The position numbers and the translations under genes are program-made. DNA of 64,000 nt from an uncultured Shinella sp. (GTDB taxonomy: Bacteria > Pseudomonadota > Alphaproteobacteria > Rhizobiales > Rhizobiaceae), in the NCBI RefSeq assembly GCF_946479415.1, contig NZ_CAMLFY010000009.1:1-64000 (forward strand), written 5' to 3'. A model generated the notes under the pieces. That model saw nothing but the letters and a program-made list of their open reading frames with translations. It did not search any database and was not told the DNA's origin. This document shows, one piece after another, positions 63,400 to 64,000 of the stretch. How positions within the stretch are numbered: position 1 is the first letter of the stretch; every line of letters begins with the position of its first letter.

Positions 63400-64000
63400 G
63401 CAGCATCCCTCAATCTCATCACACCCTGCCGCCACGCGCCACGGTTCCGGAAAAGGCCGCTGCCAGCCTTGGCGTCCTTGCCGATCAGCTGCACGATCCG
63501 GTCGGCGACATGGCCGCCGCCGATCGCGTGCCGATCGCTGCACTGCCGCATCTCGCTTGGGGTGTCTCCGCCGACGCATATGATCCGAAATGGTCGGAGC
63601 TGCGCCAGCGAAAGGTTGTCGGGGAATGGGTGCCGTATCACGAACGCAAGGCGACCGTGGCCGGCATGCGCATGGCGCTCGGTTATCGCGACGTCGAGCT
63701 GGTCACCTATCACCTGCCGCAGCACGGCTACTTCTGCGACAAGACAACCTCTGCAGCCGACCAGGCGCGCTGGATCGACGGCCTTCCCGAGATCCGCGTC
63801 TACGATCCGGCGCCGGCCGTGCTCGATCACGGGCCGATGGGCCATGCTGGCGTGGACCTATTCTGCGACGGTGATGCCCGGCTTGCCCGTAAGGCTGTCC
63901 TGTTTCGAGATGGCGCTGAAACACCCGTCACCATTGTTCCAGTCGGCGACGAGGAGCGCATCGTGTTGCGGACCTCCCCGGTGGACATACTCTTTGCGGG
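63396..64000 (+). CDS. Tail protein I (P2 type), cut by window end
   Basis: ATG at 63396 overlaps J, and the frame stays open for ~200 codons to the edge. The segment LPHLAWGVSADAYDPKWSEL is the hallmark of P2 I baseplate-tail proteins; HERKATVAGMRMALGY follows. The 3' end, and tail fibre, sheath and tube genes expected next, lie outside. Confidence 0.9.
   Translation, partial: MSSIPQSHHTLPPRATVPEKAAASLGVLADQLHDPVGDMAAADRVPIAALPHLAWGVSADAYDPKWSELRQRKVVGEWVPYHERKATVAGMRMALGYRDVELVTYHLPQHGYFCDKTTSAADQARWIDGLPEIRVYDPAPAVLDHGPMGHAGVDLFCDGDARLARKAVLFRDGAETPVTIVPVGDEERIVLRTSPVDILFA

Larger units (their letters stand above)
36932..64000 (+). mobile_element. Transposable Mu-like prophage with P2-type baseplate (right end outside window)
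   Basis: The order repressor, Ner, MuA-like transposase, MuB-like ATPase, Gam, GemA, Mor, lysis, terminase, portal, F, protease/scaffold, capsid is that of Mu-like phages. It continues into V, W, J, I baseplate genes of P2 type. All genes appear intact, so it may be a functional prophage. The left boundary is uncertain by up to ~1.2 kb. Confidence 0.93.

Overview
The window reads as chromosome of a high-GC alphaproteobacterium of the Rhizobiales, most likely Rhizobiaceae (Shinella/Rhizobium/Ensifer type). The grounds are a long fused PutA, the rhizobial-type small XRE regulator and ROK proteins, the general codon habits, and a Mu-like phage with rhizobial-style genes. No tRNA, rRNA or CRISPR array was seen.

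Region 1 (1-3.5 kb) is the 3' part of putA. Region 2 (3.5-21.5 kb) is a large organosulfur-scavenging island made of five transcription units. It holds three flavin-dependent (LLM) monooxygenases, an FAD/NAD(P)-binding partner, an SfnB-like oxidoreductase, CysE, a 2-oxoglutarate dioxygenase, an SsuABC-type transporter with a small membrane protein, MetY, and a polar amino-acid type ABC transporter without its own ATPase. Each unit has upstream a copy of one 15-bp AT-rich dyad (around YTATAGAWTTTATRG), so the island looks like one sulfur-starvation regulon under a LysR-type activator encoded elsewhere. Released sulfite or sulfide can feed cysteine and homocysteine synthesis through CysE and MetY. 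A frameshifted XRE regulator lies in the divergent region at its centre.

Region 3 (21.6-35.7 kb) is ordinary chromosome: pncB, otsB, a ROK protein whose two lobes are in circularly permuted order, a DUF2171 protein, a histidine-phosphatase-like protein lacking the RHG histidine, a bile-acid/sodium symporter homologue, a secreted serralysin-like RTX protease, a MarR regulator divergent from a ClC chloride channel (with matching operators at the ClC gene and at a small gene downstream of it), an NCS1 permease, a decayed stretch, and an FkbM methyltransferase.

Region 4 (about 36-64 kb, running off the right edge) is a transposable Mu-like prophage. Its layout is a leftward repressor and rightward Ner around two perfect operators; an early block with ParB-like and DnaA-C-like proteins, MuA transposase, MuB ATPase and Gam; about ten tiny overlapping unknown genes; GemA and a Mor-like activator; then two late operons, each preceded by the same palindrome (TGATAGRGGTCC...GGACC). 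The first late operon carries endolysin, holin, terminase, portal and the Mu F head protein. The second carries protease with nested scaffold, capsid, head completion and a P2-type baseplate (V, W, J, I). Head and transposition are Mu-like and the baseplate is P2-like, so it is a mosaic myophage. Its left end lies somewhere in 35.7-36.9 kb; its right end is outside the window.
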